Assembly: GCF_015207755.1 (NCBI RefSeq)
Contig: NZ_JADEWH010000008.1
Span: forward strand, 182,059-246,058
Direction: 5' to 3'
DNA: 64,000 bases
From: Nodularia sp. LEGE 06071
Lineage (GTDB): Bacteria; Cyanobacteriota; Cyanobacteriia; Cyanobacteriales; Nostocaceae
Shown here in pieces: positions 47,590-59,556 of this stretch (position 1 is the first letter of the stretch; each line of letters begins with the position of its first letter). A program made the position numbers and the translations under genes. The notes under the pieces were generated by a model, which ran no database searches, had not been told where the DNA came from, and saw only the letters and a program-made list of their open reading frames with translations.

Positions 47590-47763
47590 GGACTTACGGT
47601 GTAACAGTTAACAAGCTGCTATAAAATTTGTAAGCCTGATATCAGCAAGATATTTTGGCAGAATGCAATTGTTATTAAAGCACCTTGATTACACGCTGGC
47701 AAGGAGAAGCTATGTTATTAATTTTACATGATTAATGTGAGCATTTTGGAACAAGTAAGTTCA
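47395..47763. other. intergenic region, left part of the tnpB element
   Basis: About 370 bp with the tnpB ribosome site (47399-47410), a start-proximal hairpin TTTACCACC/GGCGGTAAA (47422-47430/47440-47448), the CATCCAGTATT hairpin (47487-47530) and CCACTGA hairpin (47559-47588). No gene. Confidence 0.5.
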
Positions 47764-49407
47764 TTACTTGATGACAAGACTTAGCCAAGGTTTAATGTTT
47801 ATTGGTAAATCAGAATTAAAACGTAGGGGTAGTTCTGCTGTAGAGAGAGATTGGGCGTATGCTGGTGTCAAAAATTGTTGGTAAATTTGGGCTTCTGGTG
47901 TGTCTTGTTTGATAAATGCTAAGGTGACACCACGAATCAACTGGCGTAAGGAGTTGGTTTCTTCCCCTCGCTTTTCTCTGATGATTCCGGCGGCGGCACT
48001 CACGGGATATGCTGGATCGGTAATACTCAAGTGAGTAGCACCAATGGCTGTTAGCAAATATTTAGAACCCCGTAGTTGGTTAAAAGGTCTGATTTGATGC
48101 GTTAAGGCTGGGGTGAGTGCATCTTCAGTTCCGGCTAAGATTAATACAGGTTTGGCAACTTTAGTTAAACCGTTTGTACCAAAAAGTTTACCCACAAGCG
48201 GATTGAGTGCGATCGCACTTTTAACGCGCTGATCTTGCAAATCTAGTTGATTCTCTTTTAAACTAGCGGCTGCACACTGTAACCAATCCCCTGGTGATTC
48301 GCCAAAGGAAAGAGAAGTTTGACAAAACTCTCGCAATTCTTTTAAATCTACTTCTCCACCCACTAAGGCTAAAGCAGTATAGCCCCCTAAAGAGTGACCA
48401 ATCACATTTACTTGCTCTGTATTCAGTTTTCCTTGAAGTTGTCCCGATTGAGTATTGAGTTTTTCTAGTTCATTGAGCAAAAAACTCACATCTTTTGGTC
48501 GATCAATAAATTCACTGGCTGGTAGTAGTTGCGCCAAATTCCTCTGATTGGCAGCATTATTGATGGCTACAGAGTTACTACCAGGATGTTCAATTGCTGC
48601 AACTGTAATGCCGTGAGAGGCTAGATGACGGGCTAAAAAGCCAAAAAATTGTCGGTTGGCTCCAAATCCGTGGGAAATAACCACCAGTGGTGCTGGGGTG
48701 CGACTTTGACTCCAATAAATGTCAACAGGAATGCGGCGATCGCGTTGTCTGTCTTGTAGAGTTAGTGTCTGCTGCTCAACTGGGCTTTTTCCTGTAGCTG
48801 CTGGGTCAAAGGTAGGCTGAAAAGGCGGATTATTTTTGACTAATAATTCTCGTTCTAGCAAAACCCCAAGGGCTTGGCTTTGCAAGTTGCTGGAGTTAAA
48901 CTCTAATGCGATTTGTAGTGCTTGAGTTGCATCTACCGTAATATTTTGTTGTGGATAGGCGCGCAAAAAACCGATCGCACTTAAACCATTGACTTGACGT
49001 AGAGAAAGGTAGAGCGTTGATTGCAGTCCTTCTATGGTGCTGTTTGGGATTGCTGTTCTTAAAGAAGTAATTAATTGTCTACCTTGTGGCGATCGCACTA
49101 GCTCATCAAGGAATTTATCTCCCAACGCTGGATCTACTTGTAACCTTCGATAGAGTAATTCTCCTACTTGGGGCGTTAAGACAAAGCTAAAAATTTGCAG
49201 TTGTTCTGGTAGTTTCCCTGTTTTGGCAAATTTTTCTAAATCAGCGATCGCTAGGGACTGCTGAAATGGCCCCAAACGAATCGTAACTGTTTCTGCTGCC
49301 TGAGCCGAGGGAATGCCCAAACTGCAACTCACACCCAAAGTTAAACTGCACAGTAATCCTTTGATCAAGGACATTTGAGGTAGATGTTTGTCCAGCCAAG
49401 AGTACAT
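47764..49407 (-). CDS. DUF1400/alpha-beta hydrolase, secreted or anchored
   Basis: The 547-residue protein starts with a signal peptide (MSLIKGLLCSLTLGVSCSLGIPSAQA from residue ~12, cut after AQA), then the DUF1400 domain (~40-200, AETVTIRLGPFQQSLAIADLEKF...), then a hydrolase domain with VVISHGFGANRQFFGFLARHLASHG, the nucleophile elbow GHSLGG, and HLSITDP with the His. The family joins cyanobacterial DUF1400 to platelet-activating-factor-hydrolase-like enzymes. Substrate unknown. It stands alone. Confidence 0.85.
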   Translation of the reverse strand: MYSWLDKHLPQMSLIKGLLCSLTLGVSCSLGIPSAQAAETVTIRLGPFQQSLAIADLEKFAKTGKLPEQLQIFSFVLTPQVGELLYRRLQVDPALGDKFLDELVRSPQGRQLITSLRTAIPNSTIEGLQSTLYLSLRQVNGLSAIGFLRAYPQQNITVDATQALQIALEFNSSNLQSQALGVLLERELLVKNNPPFQPTFDPAATGKSPVEQQTLTLQDRQRDRRIPVDIYWSQSRTPAPLVVISHGFGANRQFFGFLARHLASHGITVAAIEHPGSNSVAINNAANQRNLAQLLPASEFIDRPKDVSFLLNELEKLNTQSGQLQGKLNTEQVNVIGHSLGGYTALALVGGEVDLKELREFCQTSLSFGESPGDWLQCAAASLKENQLDLQDQRVKSAIALNPLVGKLFGTNGLTKVAKPVLILAGTEDALTPALTHQIRPFNQLRGSKYLLTAIGATHLSITDPAYPVSAAAGIIREKRGEETNSLRQLIRGVTLAFIKQDTPEAQIYQQFLTPAYAQSLSTAELPLRFNSDLPINIKPWLSLVIK

Positions 49408-49539
49408 AGGATCAGAGTATTGAAAAGGTCAGTCAATCTATTGACTACCATTATGGGTTTGAAGTTGCGATCTGCTTTGCAGCAGCGCTTTGCTATCGCT
49501 AGTTAGTTTCAACAACTTCAAACTCACTATTTTATGATT

Positions 49540-51081
49540 TTAAAAGAAACCGAATAAAGCTCTGAACACTCCTAATAAACCACCCAGAGGATTGAGTACT
49601 GCGCCCACACTGTCGCCTGTTGAAGCTAAACCAGAACGGTTAACAATTATAACATCATTATTGCGGAGTATAGGATTAGTCTCTTCATTAATGCCCTGAG
49701 AAAGATCAACTTTGACTTCCCGCTTAGTCACAGAACCATTAGCATTCAGGCGAACTAAATCCACAGTACTTTTTCTAGCTCTAGAATCGTTGAATCCACC
49801 CGCAGCCAACAATGCCTGATTTAAGGAACTATTAGGCTTGATATCCACGGTTCCCGGTTGTTTGACTTCGCCTACCACACCAACTTGAATTGTTGCCGGA
49901 GACAAAGTAGTTGTAGCTAATTGAGTAGCTTCTGCTGGGTCGACCTCAGTGGCAGTAGGAATAACAATTGTATCTCCGTCTTGCACCATCACGTCTTGAC
50001 TGATATCACCACTCTGCAATAATTCCCAGAGGTCAATATCTATATTTTGTTCTGTACCGGTTCTTGTGGGTCGGCGGAGCTTGAGATTACGAACGTCAGC
50101 TTGTGATGTAATTCCCCCAGCTAATTGCAGCGCTCTCATCAAAGTCGGGATACCACTACCATCACCTTCGGCTCCGCCACCAGCGCCGACCAGATATGAA
50201 CCGGGACGATTTACTTCACCAATAATGGCTACAGTGCGCGGTGTGGTAGGGCTAGCGGCAAAGTTAGCCGAAAAGAGATTACGTGCTTCTGCAATGTTAA
50301 AAGTAGTTGCAGTTGGCACAACAATCGTATCCCCATCTCGTAAGGTAATATCCTGATCTATCCGACCTGTCTGGATCAGTTCCTTTAAATTCAGATTCAC
50401 AACTTGCTCAGAAGAACGTCCTACTTTACGTCTTAATTGCACTTTAGTCACATCTGCTGCCAAGGTTACACCTTGGGCTGTGGTGAGTGCAGCTAATACA
50501 GTTGGGTATTGTACACCGGGATTATTACCCGCCCCTCCCTGTAAGTTCAGAGTATAAGACCCTGGACGTGTGACTTCTCCGGCGACCAAAATATTGATCG
50601 GACGCGGCGATAACAAGTTAACTGAAATTAAGGGACGTTTGAGAAAGCGAGAATACCTTTGGGCAATTTCATCAGCCGCCTGTTCGGTTGTCAGACCCAG
50701 AACGGGTACACTGCCAATTAAAGGTAAGTTGATTGATCCACCTGGAGGTATTTGGTATTCACCAGTATATTCTGGTACTTCAAATACATTTACACGAATC
50801 AGATCACCGCCACCTAAAGTATAGTTAGTATCTATTGGTATGCTCGGTGATGCCTGTTGTTCTGTAGGAAATACTTGTTGTGTACCGGGTGATCCTGGTT
50901 CTACCGTCGGGAAGATTGGTTGTGTTGTTTGTGATACTAGTTGTCCCTGAGCTAGGCTGGCAGACGGCACAGCAACATTGACAGCCGTTAATAAAGCCGC
51001 ACCCAAAAATGGCTGGGTGAGGAATTTCAGCAAACCTGTGTTAAGCATATTTACCTGAGACTCTGAGACTGTGATCGGCAT
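49540..51081 (-). CDS. outer-membrane polysaccharide export protein (Wza/SLBB type)
   Basis: The 513-residue protein has a hydrophobic N-terminal segment (~20-40, LGAALLTAVNVAVPSASLAQG) as signal, then the export domain (YTLGGGDLIRVNVFEVPEYTGEYQIPPGGSINLPLIGSV) and three SLBB-like blocks (LVAGEVTRPGSYTL, VAIIGEVNRPGSYLVG, VGVVGEVKQPGTVDI). This builds the outer-membrane channel for exopolysaccharide. No other capsule genes are adjacent. The start could be 51081 or the inner ATG at 51048; neither ribosome site is decisive. Confidence 0.87.
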   Translation of the reverse strand: MPITVSESQVNMLNTGLLKFLTQPFLGAALLTAVNVAVPSASLAQGQLVSQTTQPIFPTVEPGSPGTQQVFPTEQQASPSIPIDTNYTLGGGDLIRVNVFEVPEYTGEYQIPPGGSINLPLIGSVPVLGLTTEQAADEIAQRYSRFLKRPLISVNLLSPRPINILVAGEVTRPGSYTLNLQGGAGNNPGVQYPTVLAALTTAQGVTLAADVTKVQLRRKVGRSSEQVVNLNLKELIQTGRIDQDITLRDGDTIVVPTATTFNIAEARNLFSANFAASPTTPRTVAIIGEVNRPGSYLVGAGGGAEGDGSGIPTLMRALQLAGGITSQADVRNLKLRRPTRTGTEQNIDIDLWELLQSGDISQDVMVQDGDTIVIPTATEVDPAEATQLATTTLSPATIQVGVVGEVKQPGTVDIKPNSSLNQALLAAGGFNDSRARKSTVDLVRLNANGSVTKREVKVDLSQGINEETNPILRNNDVIIVNRSGLASTGDSVGAVLNPLGGLLGVFRALFGFF

Positions 51082-51699
51082 AGCACTGTCTAAATATTTT
51101 AATCTTGACTATACTGTATTGTTCAAGTTCCTCGATTCAATTTCCCCAACATTCTTATTTTCCTAGAAAACTGCAATTTTCCGGAGGGATATTATTTTTT
51201 AACCTTAAATTTTTAGTAAAGTTAAATTAAAGATAAAATCAGTATTTTAATTTAGTATAAATTAGTTTGTATAATATATAATTCATCATGGTAAATATCA
51301 TAATCTTATGTGAAGTGTAAAAATATTCTGTTGCATAAACTGCCTGATCTACGGAACTGTAAAGCAACTAACATCTGATACCAAATTAGTTTAGAAGGTA
51401 GTGCTAAAAACCAGAAAAAGATAATTTATTACACATAAATTATTACTACTATAGGGATTTTAAAGTTTCGTTATTTTGACAAATAAAAGAATATTCTTCT
51501 AAAAATTAGCAGTCATGATTGAATATAAGCTAACTTATCAGTCAAAGCGAAGTTATGAGATTTTATTTCCCCAGAAATAGCAATTGGGGATACGCTGAAA
51601 TTAAGGATAAATTGGCAGAAAGTCCCTGCAAAACTAGGGGAAATTCATACATTTCCCCTATAGAAATCTTACCTAAATAATTCTTCAACGCCAATAATT
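51082..51699. other. gene-free stretch with a terminator
   Basis: About 620 bp, very AT-rich, with no gene. The left part carries the promoter of the export gene; the right end carries the terminator at 51635-51660. Confidence 0.5.
51635..51660 (-). terminator. Rho-independent-like terminator (minus strand)
   Basis: TAGGGGAAA (51635-51643) pairs with TTTCCCCTA (51652-51660); the minus-strand reading continues into GTTTTGC. It lies 40 bp after the stop of the coiled-coil gene at 51700-52101. Confidence 0.55.
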
Positions 51700-52101
51700 T
51701 TAAGGACGAGGAGCGTTGAAGGCATCCCAGGCGGCTTGAGCAGCATCTTGCAGGCGATCGCTAAAATCTGTAATTTCTTTAACTAGCAAGTGCCAATTTT
51801 TCTCTGTTTCTTCTTGCATGGTAGCCCAAGAATTCTCCAGGCGATCGCGCTCAATCAGTTTTTCCCGTTCAATGGCTTCTCTGGCTTGGCGCACAGCATT
51901 TAAATAAGTTTCGCGAGTGAGAGTACCTGCTGATTCTGCCTCAGTTTGAGCGCGTCTTTTCAACGCTGCAATCAACGCTTTAGTTTCACGCTTAATTTCA
52001 TCAGCTTCACCAGCCATCTCGGTTTCTACCATGTCATCAGTTTGAGGGCTGATTTCTACAATCGCGGTATATTCTCTTGGTTCGTTGTTGTTAGCACTCA
52101 T
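51700..52101 (-). CDS. conserved cyanobacterial coiled-coil protein, unknown function
   Basis: The 133-residue protein has an acidic N-terminus (MSANNNEPREYTAIVEISPQ) and a mostly helical charged body (EADEIKRETKALIAALKRRAQTEAESAGTLTRETYLNAVRQAREAIEREKLIERDRLENSWATMQEE), typical of a coiled coil or an apolipoprotein-like helix. It ends with DFSDRLQDAAQAAWDAFNAPRP. I do not recognise a family name. It is 97 bp downstream of htpX on the same strand. Confidence 0.75.
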   Translation of the reverse strand: MSANNNEPREYTAIVEISPQTDDMVETEMAGEADEIKRETKALIAALKRRAQTEAESAGTLTRETYLNAVRQAREAIEREKLIERDRLENSWATMQEETEKNWHLLVKEITDFSDRLQDAAQAAWDAFNAPRP

Positions 52102-52198
52102 AATTTCAATATCCTTAGTTGCAAAACTTCTGTTTCTGATGGAAACTACAGCTGCGGTTTATGGGACAAATTTACGCGATTTCTAAATCTGCAATAGC

Positions 52199-53071
52199 TT
52201 AATAAGCAGTTGTTGGCAGTTGTGGCTCTAATTTTAGTAATTCTTCAACTCGTGCTGCCGTCGCCGGGTGACTAGAAAATAAGTTGCCCAAAAATTTACC
52301 CGAAATCGGATTAATAATCAATAACGGCTCAAAAGCTGGGTTGGCATTTAAAGGTAATTGCTTGGCTGTGGCTTCTAACCTTTGCAGCGCCTTAGCTAAA
52401 GCGCGTGGATTACCAGTCAATCTAGCCGCACCTGCATCCGCGGAAAACTCCCGTGTGCGCGAAATTGCTAGTTGAATAATTGTGGCAGCAATCGGTGCAA
52501 GTATGACTGTTAACAACACCCCGAAAATATTTCCACCTCTGTTACCATCTCGCGAACCAGCACCACCAAACCATAAACTGTAACTAACCATTTGTGCCAA
52601 AAACGATATCGCTCCGGCAATTGTGGCCGCCACAGCTTGTGTGAGAGTGTCACGATTAGTAATGTGAGTCAGTTCGTGAGCAATTACGCCTTCGAGTTCA
52701 TCATCTGGTAATATATTCAAAATGCCTTCGGTAACAGCTACAGCCGCGTGTTCTGGATCGCGTCCCGTAGCGAAAGCGTTGGCAGTTTGGCTAGGAACAA
52801 CGTAAACTCCTGGCATGGGAATATTGGCGCGATCGCTCAATTTCCGAACCATACGGTAGAGTCCCGGTGCTTGGGCCTCATTCACAGGACGGGCGCGGTA
52901 TACTCTCAGGGCAATCTGATCTGATTGATACCAAGAAAATAGATTTGTGGCTGCTGCTAAACCAATTCCGATGATTAAGCCACCAGTACCGCCAATTATC
53001 CAGTAGCTAATCGCAATCAAAAGACCACTAAGGACAGCTAGCAAAGCAACCGTTTTTAATTGATTGTGCAT
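52199..53071 (-). CDS. htpX: membrane metalloprotease HtpX
   Basis: The 290-residue membrane protease has HELTH (H132, E133, H136), the third ligand in ISRTREFSADAGAARLTGNP, and four hydrophobic segments. It degrades misfolded membrane proteins on heat or membrane stress. It precedes a coiled-coil gene on the same strand. Confidence 0.94.
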   Translation of the reverse strand: MHNQLKTVALLAVLSGLLIAISYWIIGGTGGLIIGIGLAAATNLFSWYQSDQIALRVYRARPVNEAQAPGLYRMVRKLSDRANIPMPGVYVVPSQTANAFATGRDPEHAAVAVTEGILNILPDDELEGVIAHELTHITNRDTLTQAVAATIAGAISFLAQMVSYSLWFGGAGSRDGNRGGNIFGVLLTVILAPIAATIIQLAISRTREFSADAGAARLTGNPRALAKALQRLEATAKQLPLNANPAFEPLLIINPISGKFLGNLFSSHPATAARVEELLKLEPQLPTTAY

Positions 53072-53513
53072 AATTATTGCTCTCCCGCTAATGCTGCATG
53101 AGGTTTTTCAGACAACAGCATTACTTAAGTCGCATTTTTATTGTATCTAGCCCAACTCAGATATTGGTGCAGAAAACCTCTCATCTTTAGTACGGATTTC
53201 TCGCTCAAAGTTTGGCATAGCATTTAGACTTATACCAGCCTATTGAGTTTTTTTAGCTACTTTTTTTCCTAACAAAATATGTATACCTGATTAAAAAGGA
53301 TATACTTTAGGAGTAGTAACAACTATATTTTCAGTATTTTCCTGCAAACACTAGTATAAAATATGATAAGCCCAACAGAATAACATTCAATACTTAAATT
53401 TGTCAATACCCTTTTAACTGATACACTACCTTGTGATAGTAGCTCAAGTACCATACTTAGTAATATCACAATATAATGTTTAAACAAGCAGCACGATTAA
53501 ACGTGTATAAACA
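53072..53513. other. gene-free stretch between divergent htpX and a small gene
   Basis: About 440 bp, strongly AT-rich. It must hold the htpX promoter; no RNA gene or repeat is visible. Confidence 0.45.
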
Positions 53514-53801
53514 ATGCAAGATAGTTCAAATGTAATTTCGGAATTTGAAACATTATTTAGACAAAAATTAAAATTAAACAACTGTAAACTTAAAAAGAAA
53601 AAGCAAGAGAATAATTATGAAATTATTACTCCAGCCAAAGATATTTTTTTAATGTCTTGGTGCGATTTTCCAGATATTAACTTGATATATCAGCCCATAG
53701 GGGTACGCACAAAGCAAACCATAGTTTATGAACGAGCCATCCGCTCCCACATTAATTTTTGTTTGAGTAGTATCCAGGAGAATCCTCAGCCAGCTGTATA
53801 G
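53514..53801 (+). CDS. small hypothetical protein
   Basis: The 95-residue frame has a mixed but plausible composition (FETLFRQKLKLNNCKLKKKKQE, then ITPAKDIFLMSWCDFPDINLIYQPIG). No ribosome site is evident before the ATG. I do not recognise it. It is convergent with nifH and its 3' end lies close to the nifH terminator hairpin. Confidence 0.4.
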   Translation: MQDSSNVISEFETLFRQKLKLNNCKLKKKKQENNYEIITPAKDIFLMSWCDFPDINLIYQPIGVRTKQTIVYERAIRSHINFCLSSIQENPQPAV

Positions 53802-53816
53802 AGCTAAGAATGTTTG

Positions 53817-53845
53817 AGGGTGGGTGCTGTAGGGCTACCCACCCT
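53817..53845 (-). terminator. terminator hairpin downstream of nifH
   Basis: AGGGTGGGT (53817-53825) pairs perfectly with ACCCACCCT (53837-53845). The minus-strand reading gives only a weak T tract. Lies 9 bp after the nifH stop. Confidence 0.6.
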
Positions 53846-53854
53846 GAAGGATTA

Positions 53855-55895
<2,041 letters not shown>

Positions 55896-55901
55896 ATGGA
55901 A

Positions 55902-57527
55902 ATGTTAGCCAGTGTATTGTGGATTTTAATGATGGGCTTTTTTGTTGGTCAACTTGCCCGTCGTTTAGGCGCTCCACCTTTAATTGGCATGATTATAGTG
56001 GGGATGATTCTTAGCCCCCAAGCACTAAATGTAATTAGTCCAGAAATGCTTAATGCTGCGGATGATTTAAGAACATTGGCAGTGATGATTATTTTGATGA
56101 AAGCCGGACTGGGTTTAGATAGAGAAAAATTAGCTCAACAGGGAACTGTGGCGCTGCGTTTGGGATTTCTGCCAGCGACAACCGAAGCGATCGCGATCGC
56201 CTTTGCGGCTATGGTAATCTTTAAATTTGACTTTCTCACTGGTTTACTCTTGGGCTGTGTCATTGGCGCTGAGTCTCCCGCTGTGATTGTTCCCGGAATG
56301 CTGAGGCTAAAAAGTTTAGGCTGGGGTGTTACCAAAGGCATACCCGATGCAATTTTGACTGGTAGTGCTTTATCTGATGTGCTGCTGTTATTGGTTTTTA
56401 GCCTATTACTGAGTTTCTTGGGTGATGGCGGCGTTGAGCAGATTGCTTTTCCTGGAGGATTTACCCTAACTCCCGTGCAACTGCTTCCACTGCAAGTCAT
56501 CATGCAAATTTTACTAGGAGTGATATTCGGTTATTTAGCCGCCCGTTTGCTAGTTATTCTATTAGTAAAACAAAATTGGACTCAAAACGCCGTTCAAGAT
56601 ACTCTAATTGCTGCCAGTCTCGCCTTATTTTTAGTAATTTCGGCTCATGGGTTGCCTTATTTTTCTGGTTATTTAGCAGCCATGAGTTTAGGTTTTTTCC
56701 TCATAGAATTAGATGCACCCCTAGCTAGAAATTTGCGCGGTGGGTTTGATAGCCTCTGGATAGTAGCTGAGATTTTTTTGTTTGTTTTATTGGGTGCAAC
56801 TATTCAACTACAAGTATTAGGCAATATTCTCTTACCTGGGTTGGCAATTCTAGCAATTGGTTTACTCATCGGTAGGATGCTGGGATGGTATCTTTCCACA
56901 CTGGGCAGTAATTGGAATTGGCGGGAAAGACTGTTTTTATTACCGGGAAATTCAGCCAAAGCTACAGTACAAGCCGCTATTGGGACAATTCCCCTCGCCC
57001 AAGGGATTGCCGGAGGTGAGATAATTTTAGCGATCGCAGCTTTATCAATTTTAGTCACAGCACCTTTAGGAGCTTGGGCAACGATGACCTTTGCACCTAA
57101 ATTATTAGAACGGGGAGAAGTTGATCCCACAAAAGTTACAGTTGCAACTCGTACCCTATTATTAGCAGCCGTTGATACATCAGGTTTAGCGACAGCAGTT
57201 TTAACCAAAGTCGCGGATTTAGCACGACGCAGTAATGGTGAAGTTATAGTTTTGCATATAGTTAATCTGCCCAATCAGCGAGAAATTTCAGAACTAGAGT
57301 CAGAAGCTCAAAAATTGTTATCAGATATCAGATATAAATTTATCACTGTCACAGGTACGGTTCCAGAGAAAATTATTCGGATTGCTCAAGAGCATCATGC
57401 TACAGCAATTATTATGGGAAAACGGGGTCATCAGCCTTGGGAAACAGTCCTAATTGGCTCCGTATCGCAAGCAGTCTTAGAAACTAGTCCCATACCTGTC
57501 ATCTTGGTAGAAAATCGTCAATCTTAG
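55902..57527 (+). CDS. monovalent cation:proton antiporter with C-terminal universal stress domain
   Basis: The protein is ~541 residues. The first ~400 residues form a CPA-type antiporter with ~12 helices (LVLWILMMGFFVGQLARRLGAPPLIGMIIVG type start, GAESPAVIVPGML in the core). The last ~130 residues are a universal stress protein fold with TLLLAAVDTS and GKRGHQPWETVLIGSVSQAVLE, the G-x-x-G-x9-G ATP-binding motif. The ATG at 55902 is preferred to 55896 because the AGGAG site is then ~8 bases away. The USP domain probably regulates the antiporter. Confidence 0.87.
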   Translation: MLASVLWILMMGFFVGQLARRLGAPPLIGMIIVGMILSPQALNVISPEMLNAADDLRTLAVMIILMKAGLGLDREKLAQQGTVALRLGFLPATTEAIAIAFAAMVIFKFDFLTGLLLGCVIGAESPAVIVPGMLRLKSLGWGVTKGIPDAILTGSALSDVLLLLVFSLLLSFLGDGGVEQIAFPGGFTLTPVQLLPLQVIMQILLGVIFGYLAARLLVILLVKQNWTQNAVQDTLIAASLALFLVISAHGLPYFSGYLAAMSLGFFLIELDAPLARNLRGGFDSLWIVAEIFLFVLLGATIQLQVLGNILLPGLAILAIGLLIGRMLGWYLSTLGSNWNWRERLFLLPGNSAKATVQAAIGTIPLAQGIAGGEIILAIAALSILVTAPLGAWATMTFAPKLLERGEVDPTKVTVATRTLLLAAVDTSGLATAVLTKVADLARRSNGEVIVLHIVNLPNQREISELESEAQKLLSDIRYKFITVTGTVPEKIIRIAQEHHATAIIMGKRGHQPWETVLIGSVSQAVLETSPIPVILVENRQS

Positions 57528-57611
57528 TAATTTAAAAAACTACAGATGGCACATTTTCCCGGTTACTCATATCATAAGTTTAAGTATAAATCTATAGCTT
57601 AAGCTTGTGTA

Positions 57612-58382
57612 ATGAAAAGCCCAATTTTAGCCACAGCCGTATTTATAACTACAATCAGCCTGACAACAACTGCCCAAGCAGCCAACTTTGAACACGTCAG
57701 GCAGTTATTAGCCACCAAGCAATGTCAAAACTGTGATCTAAGTAATGCCGGTTTAGTCATGGCTGACTTATCTGGAGCCAATTTAAGCGGTGCTAATCTC
57801 ACAAATGCTAACCTTAGCCGTGCCAATTTAAGCGGCGCTGATTTAAGAGGCGCAAACTTAAGCGGTGCTGGTCTATTTGGGGTTAACCTCAGTCAAGCTA
57901 AACTCAGTGGGGCAAACCTAGCTGGCGCTGACTTGAGAAACACCTATTTAGCCAATACAGAATTTAATGATACTGAGCTTGATGGTGTTAACTTTCAAGG
58001 CGCAGTTGGTATACCCATGCAAATTGCTACACCAGAAGAATTCTATGCTTTAGGAGTTGCAGAAGCACAAAAAGGTAACCAAAAGCAAGCAATCAATTAT
58101 TTTGATCAAGCGATCGCATCTCAGCCAGAATACGCAGGTGCTTATTTAGCCCGTGGTGTTGCTCGTTACCAAATATTTGATCGACAAGGCGCATTCCAAG
58201 ATGCCGAAATTGCCGAAAAAATGTTTACAGCCCAAGAAAACGAGACAGGAATCCAAACCGCAGAAGCTTTTAAGAAAGAACTACAAACACCCTATTCTGA
58301 GAAAGTTAGTGCCGGTAAACCCAGCTTTTTTGACTTTGTGGGCAGTCTTGGCTCAGTTTTACTCCAGTTTTTACCTTTTTAA
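57612..58382 (+). CDS. secreted pentapeptide-repeat/TPR protein
   Basis: The 256-residue protein has a signal peptide (to ~23), a QLLATKQCQNCDLSNAGL start like the 33688 gene, about 20 pentapeptide repeats (ADLSGANLSGANLTNANLSRAN...), then a TPR-like segment (EFYALGVAEAQKGNQKQAINYFDQAIASQPEYAGAYLARGVARYQ). The hydrophobic C-terminus FDFVGSLGSVLLQFLPF may anchor it. Function unknown. It lies 84 bp after the antiporter gene on the same strand. Confidence 0.88.
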   Translation: MKSPILATAVFITTISLTTTAQAANFEHVRQLLATKQCQNCDLSNAGLVMADLSGANLSGANLTNANLSRANLSGADLRGANLSGAGLFGVNLSQAKLSGANLAGADLRNTYLANTEFNDTELDGVNFQGAVGIPMQIATPEEFYALGVAEAQKGNQKQAINYFDQAIASQPEYAGAYLARGVARYQIFDRQGAFQDAEIAEKMFTAQENETGIQTAEAFKKELQTPYSEKVSAGKPSFFDFVGSLGSVLLQFLPF

Positions 58383-58428
58383 GCAGCGAGCGGGGAGTGG
58401 CAAAAAACTTTCCCATAACCAACGACTA

Positions 58429-58571
58429 AGGGACTTCCAAATAAAAAAATACTCAATCACCTAACACCAAAAAACTCTCAAAGTCTCATAACTCTGTGTC
58501 TGGTGTGGTATGCGCTACGCGCACGCTTTAGCGATACGTTTATTTGGATAATTTATTTCTTGGAAGTCCCT
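58429..58571. repeat. 143-bp MITE-like element, AGGGACTTCCAA ends
   Basis: Starts AGGGACTTCCAAATAAA and ends TTTATTTCTTGGAAGTCCCT, whose reverse complement is AGGGACTTCCAAGAAATAAA; the terminal inverted repeats span 12 identical bases and then diverge slightly. Inside are short GC-rich arms (GCGCTACGCGCACGC). No coding capacity. Confidence 0.75.
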
Positions 58572-58665
58572 AATACAATTTCTTTATCAAGACATTGATA
58601 AGTCGCCGCAGGTAAGTCTGAGACTGGAAAAAAGCCTGTGGAGAACTTGTAAGTCCTGAATTACT

Positions 58666-59556
58666 TCAGGTGGATATCTTTGAAGCAGTCACGACCTGTA
58701 AAAAATTCTCTACAACAGGCGTTAAACTTTTTTGCTGCCAGATTACAGCAGTTTCTATTATAGGTACTTCCTCTAGGATAGGACGATAAGCTACACCAGA
58801 CCTTTGAAGATTCTGTAGAGAAGATGGTATAATTGCTACGCCCATTCCAGCCGATACTAATCCAATAATAGTTTGCATTTGAATCGCTTCCTGAGTAATG
58901 TTAGGTTGAAAATTTACCTGCTGGAAAAGACTCATGATGCGATCATAAAGTCCTGGTGCTAGATAGCGTGGAAACATGATCAAAGGTTCACTTAGGAGAG
59001 ATCGCACACAGATGTGTTCTTGTTGAGCGAATGAATGATTTGACGACAAAGCCACAACTAAGGTTTCTTTGCGAATACACTTATAAGATAGTGTGTCATT
59101 TTCTAAAGGTGGGTGAGCAAAACCCACATGAATCAGGGAATCTCTGAGTGCTTGCTCCTGTTGACTTGTCGTTAACTCCAGTAAGACTAGTTCTACTTCC
59201 AGAAATTGCTCGCGAAATTGTGACAAAATCAAGGGTAATAGGTCGTAAATTACCAAACTAGTAAATCCTATTCTCAGTTGACCTGTTTCACCTCTTCCAG
59301 TCCTTTGAGTCATAGCGACGGCTGTTTCTAGTTGCACCAGTAGTTGATAAGCCTCTTGTAAAAAAACCTTACCAGCCTCTGTTAGCTGTACTTGTCGCTT
59401 AGTTTTGCGATCAAAAAGTTTTACTCCTAGTTCTGCTTCTAGCTGCTGAATTTGTTGACTGAGAGGCGGTTGAGCTATATGCAGTTTTTCTGCCGCTTTA
59501 CTGAAATGTAATTCCTCAGCTACAGCAATAAAGTAGCGCAGGTGTCGTAGTTCCAT
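58666..59556 (-). CDS. LysR family transcriptional regulator
   Basis: The 296-residue protein begins MELRHLRYFIAVAEELHFSKAAEKLHIAQPPLSQQIQQLE, the LTTR winged helix, followed by the effector-binding domain (LRIGFTSLVIYDLLPLIL...). It is transcribed away from ilvD; LTTRs usually act on the adjacent divergent gene, so control of ilvD is the first hypothesis. Confidence 0.94.
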   Translation of the reverse strand: MELRHLRYFIAVAEELHFSKAAEKLHIAQPPLSQQIQQLEAELGVKLFDRKTKRQVQLTEAGKVFLQEAYQLLVQLETAVAMTQRTGRGETGQLRIGFTSLVIYDLLPLILSQFREQFLEVELVLLELTTSQQEQALRDSLIHVGFAHPPLENDTLSYKCIRKETLVVALSSNHSFAQQEHICVRSLLSEPLIMFPRYLAPGLYDRIMSLFQQVNFQPNITQEAIQMQTIIGLVSAGMGVAIIPSSLQNLQRSGVAYRPILEEVPIIETAVIWQQKSLTPVVENFLQVVTASKIST

